Assembly: GCA_928212115.1 (NCBI GenBank)
Contig: CAKMRJ010005634.1
Coordinates: 252,545,440-252,609,439 of the forward strand
DNA length: 64,000 nucleotides
From: Lactuca virosa
Lineage: Eukaryota; Streptophyta; Magnoliopsida; Asterales; Asteraceae
Reading direction: 5' to 3'
Position 1 is the stretch's first letter; each line of letters opens with the position of its first letter. This document shows positions 46,923 to 56,833 of this stretch, one piece after another. A program made the translations under genes and the position numbers. The notes under the pieces were generated by a model. The model saw only the letters and a program-made list of their open reading frames with translations. It searched no databases and was not told where the DNA came from.

Positions 46923-47060
46923 ATATTGAATTATGTATGCTAGATCTAGGGTTTTGCTTTGGATATTTGATTTGCATGTATAACTTGAGAAAAACCTAGA
47001 TCCAAAGCAATTAGGGTTGCATGTGCATCATAGGAATGTTGTAATGCTTAAAACCCATCA

Positions 47061-47072
47061 GTGGTATCAGAG
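47061..47072 (+). other. Primer binding site of Cop-4 (initiator Met tRNA)
   Basis: GTGGTATCAGAG directly after the LTR. Confidence 0.9.
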
Positions 47073-47157
47073 ACTAGGGTGTTATTTATGTTATATTTGA
47101 TGCATTTGTGATTTGTTCAAAGCTGGAAGAAAGTCGTTTTTGGACTCTGCCTGATGA

Positions 47158-47206
47158 ACACGACGTGTTGGTCTTACACGACGTGTTATGGCATGACACG
47201 ACGTGG
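47158..47206 (+). repeat. Palindrome array ACACGACGTGT, Cop-4 leader
   Basis: Copies start at 47158, 47176 and 47196 (spacing 18 and 20 bp), about 86-134 nt after the PBS. The sequence differs from Cop-1, Cop-2 and Cop-3 at the same site. Bases 47207-47960 are AT-rich leader without a gene. Confidence 0.78.
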
Positions 47207-47961
47207 CGACTCGTCTGTTGGCAGATTTTTTTTCGGGTTTTTGGCCTAGATTAGATTAGGATAATTACCATAAGTTGTTTTTACTGATTAAATTCGAATT
47301 TTCTGATATGGTAAAGAATATCCTCATCTAACTGAAAGATAATTGTCAAATTTTAAGATAATTATGATATTTTGTGATAAATTAATTATTTGTAAAATTC
47401 GATTTGAATTTTCTTGCCAAATAAAAGATAAAAGAAAATGTCAAATTTATGATAAAGATAAAATTATATGATTAATTTAATTATTTTAAATTTGATCTAG
47501 AAGTTTTGAAAAGTTTTAAAATTTGCCCTCAAGTTTTGGAATTTATAATTTAATTAAAAGTTTAAATTTTGAAATATTAAATTCTAAAACCCTAGTGTTT
47601 TAAAAGTTTAAAATACAACCCTTATACTATTATAATATTAAAAGTTTAATTTATATATATGTATAAGAAAATGTCAGTTTTACCGTTAGTAGGTCTCATT
47701 CACGAAGTTGGTCTATAAGGGTGTTTAAGGAAGCGGCCTGTAAAATGGCCGCCATTGGGTATCCACTCTTACCCACCGCACCCTTGACTAGTGGAGGGTC
47801 GTTAGCCGAACGGGTAGGATAGGACGCTAAATTCTCATTAAAAAGTATAATGAATTATAAAGTAACCAAATGCTTTTATAAATTCCCAATCTTAGTTACT
47901 TTAGGAAAAAGTGAATTTGATGCCAAACCCATGAAATTGCACATTGCACCTTATTGGTCGG

Positions 47962-48348
47962 TTAGTGGAGCATGTGTGGTTAACCGACACACTAATTTGG
48001 ACTAATGAAGGATGGAAATTGGCTTCTCGTAAATTATCGTTGATAAATGGAGCGTGTGTGGTTAATCGACACATTTATTAGGTGATAAATGACATCGAGA
48101 GTACCAAGCTCATTTCATGGTTATTCACACCTTGTTTGTGATCCTCGGTATCCCAGCCACAAACTTGAAAGGCATCATCAAGATTAAACATGCCATTGAA
48201 AAGTTCAATGAATCTTAAAAGATCTAGGAGTTTCATCTAAAACCTAATTCTTAAAATTTTGTTTTCGTGGTGGAATTGGTAAATCATCATTTACCTACCT
48301 TTAAATAATTTACAATTGGATTACGACATCCCACTTCCGAATTGTGAA
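47962..48348 (+). promoter_or_regulatory. Cop-4 leader RNA hairpin set (four hairpins)
   Basis: 47962-47995 (TTAGTG/CACTAA, GGTTAACC loop), 48043-48078 (ATAAATG/CATTTAT, GGTTAATC loop), 48134-48164 (GTTTGTG/CACAAAC, CGGTATCCC loop) and 48309-48348 (about 10 bp with a bulge, CGACATCCC loop). gag begins 88 bases later. Confidence 0.65.
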
Positions 48349-48435
48349 TTATTGTGTTGGTTCCTAGCCTTAATATTTCATTTGGGCGTTATATTAAGGA
48401 TTAAATCAACTAACTTGAATTTCTCCCTTTTGTAG

Positions 48436-49159
48436 ATGTCTAGTTCTGACAACTATGGTCTTCCTCAATCCTTTGGAAAAGGCTTTCCTTTTGAAGATGA
48501 TATTCCACATGTCGATGAAGGTGAAAGATCAATTCCTTCTTCGTGAAAATGTGGAACTGGAAATCATACTTCTCTTCCTCCACCTCCTCCAGTGATTCTC
48601 CCTGACCCACGTTTTCGTCAACTTGAAATGTTCAAAGTTACTCAAGCCCTATTGGCATGCAAACATAAAGATGGAAACTCTGTATGTGCACATGTTCTAA
48701 GCATGAAGTCGCACGTTGACAGACTGGGAATGTTGGGTGTCGTTTTCCCAAAGGAGCTGGCTGTTGACTTGCTTCTTGAGTCACTTCGCGATTCATATGG
48801 TCAGTTTGTTAAGGACTACTATATGATAGATCACGATGTGACCCTTATTGATCTAACATAATTGCTTATTGCTGCTGAAGCAGAAATGCTGAAGAGCACT
48901 AGTCTAGCAAAAGAGTTTGAAGGATCAATCTCCTAAATTTCCATGGACATTAGTGATGGCAAAGGTGATAGTCGAAAAGTTTGATCGTAAGAGAAAGACA
49001 AATTCTGATATAGTCCCATGTGTCGTTCCCAAAGAGTCCATATGTTTCTATTGTCAAGAGAAAGGGCATTGGATGCGAAGCTTCCGTATCTACCTGAAAG
49101 ATTACAAGGATAGTAAAGTCAAATTGTATGACTCTACTTCAGGTAAATCCACTATCTAA
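48436..49159 (+). pseudogene. Cop-4 gag, broken
   Basis: The ATG is at 48436 (MSSSDNYGLPQSFGKGFPFE). It has stops TGA at 48544-48546 and TAA at 48859-48861 in the same frame. The middle reads PPPPPVILPDP then LEMFKVTQALLACKHKDGNS and DRLGMLGVVFPKELAVDLL. A shift near 48910 leads to the knuckle frame (CFYCQEKGHWMRSF), in which the last zinc-binding Cys has become Phe. The stop at 49157-49159 comes soon after TSGK, so there is no pol. Confidence 0.8.
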
Positions 49160-50090
49160 CTCTATTAAGTTCCTATTTATAGATTCTTAATACATGATGT
49201 GATAATATTGCATTTTGATGTTTTGTAGGATCGAAGAAAAGGAAGGAAGCTTAAAACAAGAGTAAGCTGAGTCTGATCGTGAAGAGATGGATTTTAATCA
49301 CATGGTTCGATGATCGGATTTTTGAGCTACTGCTTAGGAGTTATGATAGATTGCTTAGGAATATTTGGAAACATAGTTTTCATTTGTATTTGCATTGTAA
49401 GGACAAATTTTTCCGCATTTTATCAATAAAATACATTTTGATTTTATCTTATTTTACGTTTCCTTGCAATGACATTTATGAAAATTGGTGTTTATATTTC
49501 TATTTTTAGCAATATTAAGAATGAATTTGATTCTTTATTTTATCGTTTGTGGTAGTGTCGTAATTTGGCAAGTGAGGAAGGATTCTCATCACCAAAGTTT
49601 CAATTGTACAGAAATTTGGAATCGTATGATTTGAATTGTGTGATGTATGAGAATCTTGATCCTCGGAAAATTGGAACTAACTCCTTGTTCACATATATTT
49701 TGAGTCAAGTGAAAGACTAAAGGATCTAGTACACATTGATATGGAATGGTCAGATCCACCACAAAGGATGATAAAATATGTTCGTCATGATGTACTACTG
49801 GTTCAGTGAATATGGTTATACTTACAAGATTAAGTATAATTTTGATACCTTGTGAAGTTTCAAAGTATAGCAGAACGAATAAGAAGAATCAATTAGGCAT
49901 AAAGATAAAAGTTTCTTCAATCTGAAAGGAAAGGAGAGTACTTTAGAGTCATGTTTTATGATCATCCTAATGATTACGGAACCATGTCACAATTGATCTT
50001 CTAAAGATACCTTAGTTCATTTATATGGCTAAGAAGAGGAATCGGGTATTGTTGAAATGGTTAAATCAAGAAGATGAGTCATACTTCGTT
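49160..50090 (+). other. Cop-4 3' noncoding region, truncated
   Basis: Similar, reversed, to 28440-29400 of Cop-2. No coding sequence. It ends abruptly at about 50090 within a segment conserved in Cop-2 (near 28455). Confidence 0.7.
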
Positions 50091-51192
50091 CCCAATAATT
50101 CATTAGCCTTTTGGACTAACTTTCCATGGACTCTCACATACATATAGTCCATCCCTAATCAACATGGATCATAAGCCCAAACTATATGTATCATTGATTT
50201 ACTTAATCAGTCCCCGTAAATTTAATTAGTCTCTTTTGATCACTAAATTAATTCCAAATTAATTCTTGATCAATACCAATTAAATAATATGATTTCTCAA
50301 TTAATATATTATTCTTATAATATATTAATAAATCACAAATAACCTCTTTCTCAAATATCCTTCCTATCAAATTGCTCTAGTGAATGCAACCAAAATGGAC
50401 CATGCTACTCTCGAGTCAAGTACATACCAAGTATAGTTATAGGCTTAGACACCTAATCCAACAGTCTCCCACTTGGATAAGTCTAATAACTATAACTGCA
50501 AGTACGACTTCAAAAACCGTCTAGCAATCGTAGCTCTCAAAAGCCGCTGTCGAACTCTGACGCGTACATTAGATAAGGATCATATATTCCAACATTCTAC
50601 AAGATATCGTATGAACTGAGACTTGGATTATAATCATTCTCTCTGTTCATGTGTTGTTTCCCGATTTCCGATTTATGATGAAAGACTAATTAAACAAATC
50701 AAATCAGTCCAGGCTTGGCCAAGTGCTTAGGGTGTCATCATTAAATCATCGAGGGGCCCACTAATATCGCTTTTATCCCTCTTAGGGTAAAAGGAACAGA
50801 TAAACTTCGACTCATATGCTTGCTCAATTTACTCATCAAATCACACACAACAATACGTTTTATAACACCAAATTACTGGTGCGTTTACATATCATCAATG
50901 TGCAACCGATTTGTAAACTACAACTCACATGTCTTGGTTTCAAGAATATAAGATATTATCGTCTCACAATCACTCATGATAAATCCATGAAGTGATTCAC
51001 GTGAGCGTGGGTTTAATCCAATACTCAAATATTATTACAGGAGTACTCATGAACACTACAGCAAACTTGTGCTATGTCTAATCACTTAGACAATCTACAG
51101 TCAAATCCATGACAGTTTTACATCATTACTTACTTCCAAAGTATGATTGACTGTGGATGTTTGAATAACCTAGTTATTCGAGAAGTAAAACA
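50091..51192 (-). mobile_element. Cop-5: fragment of a copia-type element (3' LTR part, PPT, 3' noncoding)
   Basis: The LTR remnant 50091-50463 ends aatccaaca and is followed by the PPT signature (gtctcccactt, 50464-50474). About 720 bp of noncoding DNA like 15954-16700 of Cop-2 follows. The left end is cut at Cop-4, the right end by the Cop-6 LTR. Confidence 0.8.
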
Positions 51193-51561
51193 TGTGAAGG
51201 GTCCATATTATGGTTTGGGCTAGGCTTTGGATGTACAGGTCTTTTAGTATTGTGATGGAAGTGGTTTTGGTATGTTTACGGTCATTGGCATGTTTACGAC
51301 CGTAAACAGGTTTACGGCCGTAAACCTGTTTACAGCCTTTGTCTAGTTTACGGTCAAGTCTTCTTTACTAGAAATAGGTCCAGTATGTGTCAGTCATTGT
51401 AGTTGCTTCATAGTGTTTACGGCCAGTCAGAGTTGTACCAGACGTTTCCTTAATACAAACGTGTGCAAGCTTTGATTCATTCTTCTTCTACTCAATTCTC
51501 TTCTTGTTTGATTGTTAGATTGCTTGATCACTAGTTAAGATCCTGTTTCCAGGACCTTACA
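51193..51561 (+). repeat. Cop-6 5' LTR
   Basis: It begins TGTGAAGGGTCC (51193, or TGAAGG at 51195) and ends GGACCTTACA at 51561 beside the PBS. It contains the GTTTAC palindrome array. The left boundary is uncertain by a few bases because no second LTR is in view. Confidence 0.7.
51274..51355 (+). repeat. GTTTACGNCCGTAAAC array at exact 18-bp steps, Cop-6 LTR
   Basis: GTTTAC starts at 51274, 51292, 51310, 51328 and 51346, each 18 bp after the last. The copies at 51292 and 51310 are full palindromes. More copies of ACCGTAAAC are scattered through the leader at about 51710-51905. Confidence 0.85.
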
Positions 51562-51562
51562 A

Positions 51563-51575
51563 TTGGTATCAGAGC
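51563..51575 (+). other. Primer binding site of Cop-6 (initiator Met tRNA)
   Basis: TTGGTATCAGAGC next to the LTR end. Confidence 0.88.
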
Positions 51576-51975
51576 AAGTCTAGTGTCAATACATCCTTCA
51601 AACATGTTTTCGGTCAAAGGAGCTCAGTTTCATCGTTTTTCAAGACTGCGTTTGGTGGTTTCGTGACATAAGGGATCTGCTTGCAATTCAAGTTTTCATC
51701 AAATTCTGGGTGTTTACGGTCAACAGTTTACGACCGTAAACAGGCGATCTTCATTGACCGTAAAGAGGAAATCTTCATTGACCGTAAACTAGACAAACTC
51801 CCTTAACCGTAAACTCACCCCAACAATAAATTCTTTTTCAACCGTAAACTCCACCGTGAACCTCCAACTGTAATTGTTTGACCGTAAACTTGTGTTTACG
51901 ACCGTAATTGTTTGACCTCAAACTATCTTTTTGGCATTTTACTTAATTTTTCCAAGTCATTATCAATTAAAAAAA
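51576..51975 (+). repeat. Cop-6 leader with scattered ACCGTAAAC repeats
   Basis: Between PBS and gag, roughly ten copies of ACCGTAAA(C) or close variants occur, mostly in one orientation. No gene. Confidence 0.7.
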
Positions 51976-53264
51976 ATGGATTCTCAAGGTCAAGCACATC
52001 ATCATGAATTGGATTCCATCATGGGAACAACCACTCACATTCCCCGATTGTTGTCCGCAGAAGGGTTCCCAGAATGGAAGTACAGAATCGAGAAATACAT
52101 CAAAATGAAAGATTTCAAGGTTTGGAGAAGTATTTTAAGGGGACCAATTCGTATCACTATAACACTCGACGATGAAACAGCTGTTGAGAAAACGATTGAA
52201 CACTACACCGATGAAGATTTCGAAAAGATTGAAGAGCAAGAAAGAGCACTGGCTACCCTCACAATGGCACTATCCCCTGAGATTGCACAAGGATTTAGAG
52301 AATACACTTCAGCAAAGGCTTTGTAGGAAGCTTTGATTGAAGTTTATGAGGGTAATGAAGATATGAAACAGAGTCGCCAAGACATGTTGAGGAAAAAATT
52401 CAATATGTTTAATTATGTTCTTGGAGAAACTCTAGAAGCCCAGTTGCAGCATTTTACCACACTTACCACTGAAATGAGTTCAGCCGGGGTTTATGTGACT
52501 AAGTCTGAGATAAACAAGAAGTTGCTGAATTCACTTCCGAAGACATGGGATATGAACGTGGCGGTCATCAAAAAGACGAAACATCTTAATCGTATCAGTC
52601 TTGCTGAAACTATGGCAATCATCAAAGCCTGTGATCTTGATGATAAGCAAAAAGAAATCAATGACGTGAATTCCTACTCGACTGCAAATCTTGGGATTTC
52701 TTCAAATAATGCATTTTCATCTTTTACCTCTCCAAGTCAAGCTTTTTCCATTCAACAGCCTCAGAATCAAACATTTATCACTCCATCAACCACATCATAT
52801 GTTGCTTCAGCATCTGTCTCCCATCCACATGTTGCTCTAGTATCTGTTTCTCATCAACAAAGTCAATCTTTCGGTGTTCCTCAAGCTGTTTCCTCCTCAA
52901 GTGCACCAGTTATAGCTCCAGTTCCTCATTCCAAAGAAACTGATGAGAACTTAGCTCTTGCTACTGGACTCGTAAATTGCTACAATGCTTTTGTAGCTGG
53001 AGAACTTCCTCCGCAACTTTCATTTGCTGACCTGGATCAAATTCATCCAGAGGATGTGGAGGAAATGGACATCACTTGGCAAATTACTATGGCTGTGTTC
53101 AAGGCTAAGCAATTTGCTAAGAAAACAGGAAAGAATAACTGGGGAATGAATGGGTATAAGAAAGTAGGGTTTAATAAGGGAAAGTTAAGTTGTTACAATT
53201 GCCACGAGCCAGGTCATTTTGCTCGTGAGTGTCCAAAGCCAGACAGAAGAGTAAGCAATGATAG
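51976..53264 (+). pseudogene. Cop-6 gag, one stop, cut at 3' end
   Basis: The ATG at 51976 (MDSQGQAHHHELDSIMG) follows an A run. The frame is open except for TAG at 52324-52326 (SAKAL then stop, then EALIEVYEG), probably a lost Trp codon. Copia gag core at about residues 20-220 (FPEWKYRIEKYIKMKDF, LLNSLPKTWDMNV), a Ser/Gln-rich linker, and one zinc knuckle CYNCHEPGHFAREC (about 53191-53232). It runs into the Gyp-A2 LTR at 53265. It encodes the particle protein of its element. Confidence 0.88.
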
Positions 53265-55196
53265 TGTAACATCCCAAAAATACCAGCTAAAAATTTCATT
53301 TTTAAATTAGTTTAATTCATAAAAACATCGTTACAAAACATTCATAATATTAATTTATGTCTGAGAACCGGTAACATCATAGTAAAATATTCAGAGTACA
53401 TCCCAGAAAATCCATAGTGCGGAAAACATGAGAGTGTGTGATATGCCGCTACCGCGCCGGCTCCTTTCCCCTAGCTGAAGAGGTACCTGAAAACAAAACT
53501 ATAAAACGTAAGCACGAAGCTTAGTGAGTTCCCCCATAATGCCACATACCATGCAATCATATAATGAACAGCTAAGGGACACGGGCCTCGCCCACACCCA
53601 TAGAGATACGGGGCCTCGCCCACACTCTACTAGCTAGGAGATACGAGCCTCGCCCACACTCTACTTTCTGAGAGATACGGGCCTCGCCCACGCTCTGCTA
53701 TCCATGGAGATACGGGCCTCGCCCACACTCCGCTATCCATGGAGATACGGGCCTCGCCCACACTCCACTACTAAACCATAACATACAAGTATCACACAGA
53801 CAACAAGTATAAGCAATTCTATCATACTGGCATATAACACAATCAAACTCAGCTATGAGATACGGGCTCCGCCCACACTCTGATACTAACATATCGTCTA
53901 TACGGGCCGGCCTTGGTGCCTTAGACCCGTCCCTACTGGAAGGAAACTCACCAATGAGAGTAGCTGCCGAAAACCTGCTCAGACTACGCCTGGCTGCCGC
54001 ACCGGTAATCCCTCCGGCTATAAATCCGTAAACATGGATTAGGTACTCATAAATACCCCTAAGGTCAAATGACCGGTCAAAGTCAACTCCTTGGTCAAAG
54101 TCAACCTTCTGATTGACTGGACTCACCGAGTCCATATGGCGACTCGCCGAGTCCTTCTATGTCTAGCCCGACTCTGACTCATCGGGTCCCTGTTCCCACT
54201 CACTGAGTCAGCCTGACTCGCTAGACGGGGACAACTAACAAACCCGCGACTGGACTCGCCGAGTCCAAGGGGGTGACTCGCCGAGTCCGACGAACAGATC
54301 TCACAAATCGCTCCAATCTTCCATCAGAACATCAACCTTGGAGATTTGGAGATTCTGGGACTATAGCTACACGTTAAATTGCTAATTCCACGTGCGACTA
54401 CGGAGGGTTGGACCTCCTACACTTAAACCCTTCTTATCCTAGTAACTGATCATATGACTCGCCGAGTTGGAAGAACAACTCGTCGAGTTCAAGGCTATAT
54501 TCAAGGGACTCTCCGAGTACCAGGCAATCTTCATAGGACTCGCCGAGTTGTTTATCCAACTCGCCGAGTCTAAGGCCATCTTCATGGAACTCGCCGAGTG
54601 CACTTTGGCACTCGCCGAGTACCCTTCGACTCTTCACCCATTCTGGCCAAAACTGAGACATGCAATGGTTCCAAACCATAAATCTAAGCTCCTAGGGCAT
54701 AAACACACAGAGTTTGGGAGGTTTAAGGTCTTGAAATCCACATATAAGGGACAAAAAGGGAATCTATTATACTAAAGATTAAGAAGGAGCTTTCTTACCT
54801 GGTTAGGAGCTTCTCCCAGGGTAGATTTCGGATCTACCACACTTCCTTGCACCCTCCAACTTCCTCCTTCTTCTCTTAAGCTTCAAACTTCCTTCACCAA
54901 GCCAAAATCACTCTCAAGGATCAAAATGGGCTAGGGTTTCGCTCTCCAGTTCTTCTGGAAGAGAATGGGACGAAATGGGTGTTTTAGAATGGGTAAAATA
55001 GGGTGCAATGTCTGAAAATAGAGTTTCTTCCAGACAGGTGGACTCGCCGAGTCCATGCATCGACTCGCCGAGTTCACCGCTCAAATCCCGTGTCCACCCA
55101 GCTGCTACTCGGCGAGTCGGGACGCAGACTCGCCGAGTTCGTGGCAAAATTAAGATAAAAATTTAAATAAAATCACACCATGAACCCGGTGTTACA
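53265..55196 (-). repeat. Gyp-A2 3' LTR
   Basis: 1932 bp. In element sense TGTAACACCGGG...GGGATGTTACA. It contains ACTCGNCGAGT pairs 21 bp apart (for example 54121/54142, 54457/54478, 54538/54559) and a 35-bp repeat block. The PPT is at 55197-55211. Confidence 0.9.
53600..53885 (-). repeat. 35-bp tandem repeats in Gyp-A2 LTR
   Basis: About six copies of gagatacgggcctcgccc plus 17 further bases lie at 53604-53770, with one more near 53857. Each contains GGGCGAGGCCC in element sense, a short hairpin. Gyp-A1 has the unrelated 130-bp hairpin units at the matching place. Confidence 0.75.
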
Positions 55197-55213
55197 AATC
55201 TCCCCCACTTATT

Positions 55214-56833
55214 TTAGACTTCGTCCTCGAAGTCTGCCGCTCCCTTCCGGAACAGCTCCGGGTAATGCTCCATCATCTCATCCGCGGGCTCCCAAGTCCA
55301 TTCCGAGCCCTTCCGATGCTGCCATTGCACCTTCACCAGCTCCACCCTTTTGTTCCTCAGTTCCTTCGACTTCCGGTCTAGGATAGCCACAGGCCGCTCG
55401 ATATAATTCAGGCTGTCATCAACCTGGATGTCCTCCAAAGGTACCACTGCTGAATCGTCCACCATGCACTTCCGCAGCTGGGAGACGTGGAAAGTGCTGT
55501 GGATCTGACTGAGTTCGGCTGGCAGGTCCAGCTGATATGCCACCTTGCCCACCCGGGCTGCAACCCTAAACGGTCCAATATACCTGGGACCCAACTTGCC
55601 CCGTTTCCTGAATCGGATGACGCCCTTCCACGATGACACTTTCAGGAGAACCATATCCCCGACCTGGAACTCCAGGTCTGATCGGCACCTATCAGCATAA
55701 CTCTTCTGCCGACTCTGAGCAGTCTGAAGCCTGCTCCGGACCTGCTGAATCTTCTCTGTCGTCTTGAGCACTACTTCGGTGCTCCCCATGACTCTCTGTC
55801 CAACCTCGCCCCAACATATCGGGGTCCTGCACTTCCTCCCGTACACCATCTCGAAGGGAGGACAGTCAATACTCGCGTGATAGCTGTTATTGTATGAAAA
55901 CTCGGCTAAAGGAAGATAGGTATCCCAGCTACCACCGAAGTCTAAAACACATGCCCGCAGCATGTCCTCCAGAGTCTGGATGGTCCGCTCGCTCTGGCCA
56001 TCCGTCTGTGGGTGAAAGGCTGTACTAAAATGCCGACGAGTACCCAGCTCGTCATGAAACTTCTTCCAGAACCTGGAAGTGAACCGCACATCCCTATCCG
56101 AAATCACTGAAACTGGCACCCCGTGCCGTGCCACCACCTCTCTGATGTAGATATCGGCCAATTTCTCGGCCGAGATGCTCTCCTGAATCGGGATAAAGTG
56201 GGCGCTCTTGGTCAATCGATCGACGATGACCCATATCGAATCCACTCCCCGCGCGGTCCTGGGAAGCTTGGTGATGAAATCCATCGTGATGTCTTCCCAT
56301 TTCCACAGCGGGATATCCAACGGCTGCATCTTGCCGTGTGGTCTCTGATGTTCGGCCTTGACCTTCCTGCAGGTCAGGCACCGCTCAACGTACCATGCTA
56401 CATCCCGCTTCATGCAGGGCCACCAATAGTCCAGACGAAGATCCCTATACATCTTCGTTGCCCCTGGATGAATGGAGAATCGGGATTTGTGCGCCTCCTC
56501 CATCAGAACCTGGCGCACGCCTCCGAGGTATGGAACCCACACCCTGCGGTGTAATTTCAATAATCCCCTGCTGTCATGGTCGAAGGAGGAAACCTGTCCC
56601 ACAATCCGCTCACTCTTCCGATGTTCCTCCTTTATAGCCTCCTGCTGAGCCTCCCGGATCCGCTCCAAAAGCGGAGTCACCACTGTCATCCGCATGCAAA
56701 TATCCCTAATCGGCGCCGCCTTGCGGCTAAGCGCATCGGCCACCACGTTGGCCTTCCCCGGGTGATAAAGGATTTCACAATCATAATCCTTTACCACATC
56801 AAGCCACCGACGCTGCCTCATATTCAGATTTGG
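55214..56833 (-). pseudogene. Gyp-A2 RNase H end, integrase and chromodomain-like tail
   Basis: Open from just after the TAG at 56834 to the stop at 55214. MRQRRWLDVVKDYDCE, GKANVVADALSRK, HHCC zinc domain (SIHPGATKMYRDL ... CLTCRKVKAEHQ), integrase Asp in VIVDRLTKSAHF, Asp in SVISDRDVRF, Glu in TDGQSERT, all present. Then GPRYIGPFRV and the tail VELVKVQWQHRKGSEWTWEP. This half is intact in sequence. It would insert element cDNA, with the tail possibly guiding site choice. It is not translated in frame from gag because of upstream lesions. Confidence 0.92.

Larger units (their letters stand above)
46151..47060 (+). repeat. Cop-4 5' LTR
   Basis: TGTTGGATTAGG...AAACCCATCA, 910 bp, longer than its relatives partly because of two dinucleotide runs. 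Confidence 0.9.
46151..50090 (+). mobile_element. Cop-4: gag-only copia-type element, 3' end missing
   Basis: Plus-strand relative of Cop-1 and Cop-2 with 5' LTR, PBS, palindromes, hairpin leader and gag, then noncoding DNA that stops being recognisable at about 50090. There it meets a Cop-5 LTR fragment in the opposite orientation. No PPT or 3' LTR follows. Confidence 0.85.
51193..53264 (+). mobile_element. Cop-6: different Ty1/copia element, 5' part only
   Basis: A short LTR (about 369 bp), PBS, repeat-rich leader and gag, cut by the Gyp-A2 LTR at 53265. The gag and LTR are unlike those of Cop-1 to Cop-5, so it is a separate family. The remainder is not found on the far side of Gyp-A2. Confidence 0.82.

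Noticed and set aside
53600..53770. Regular 35-bp repeats suggestive of a CRISPR array
   Set aside because: The units are contiguous tandem repeats with no unique spacers, in a plant LTR.
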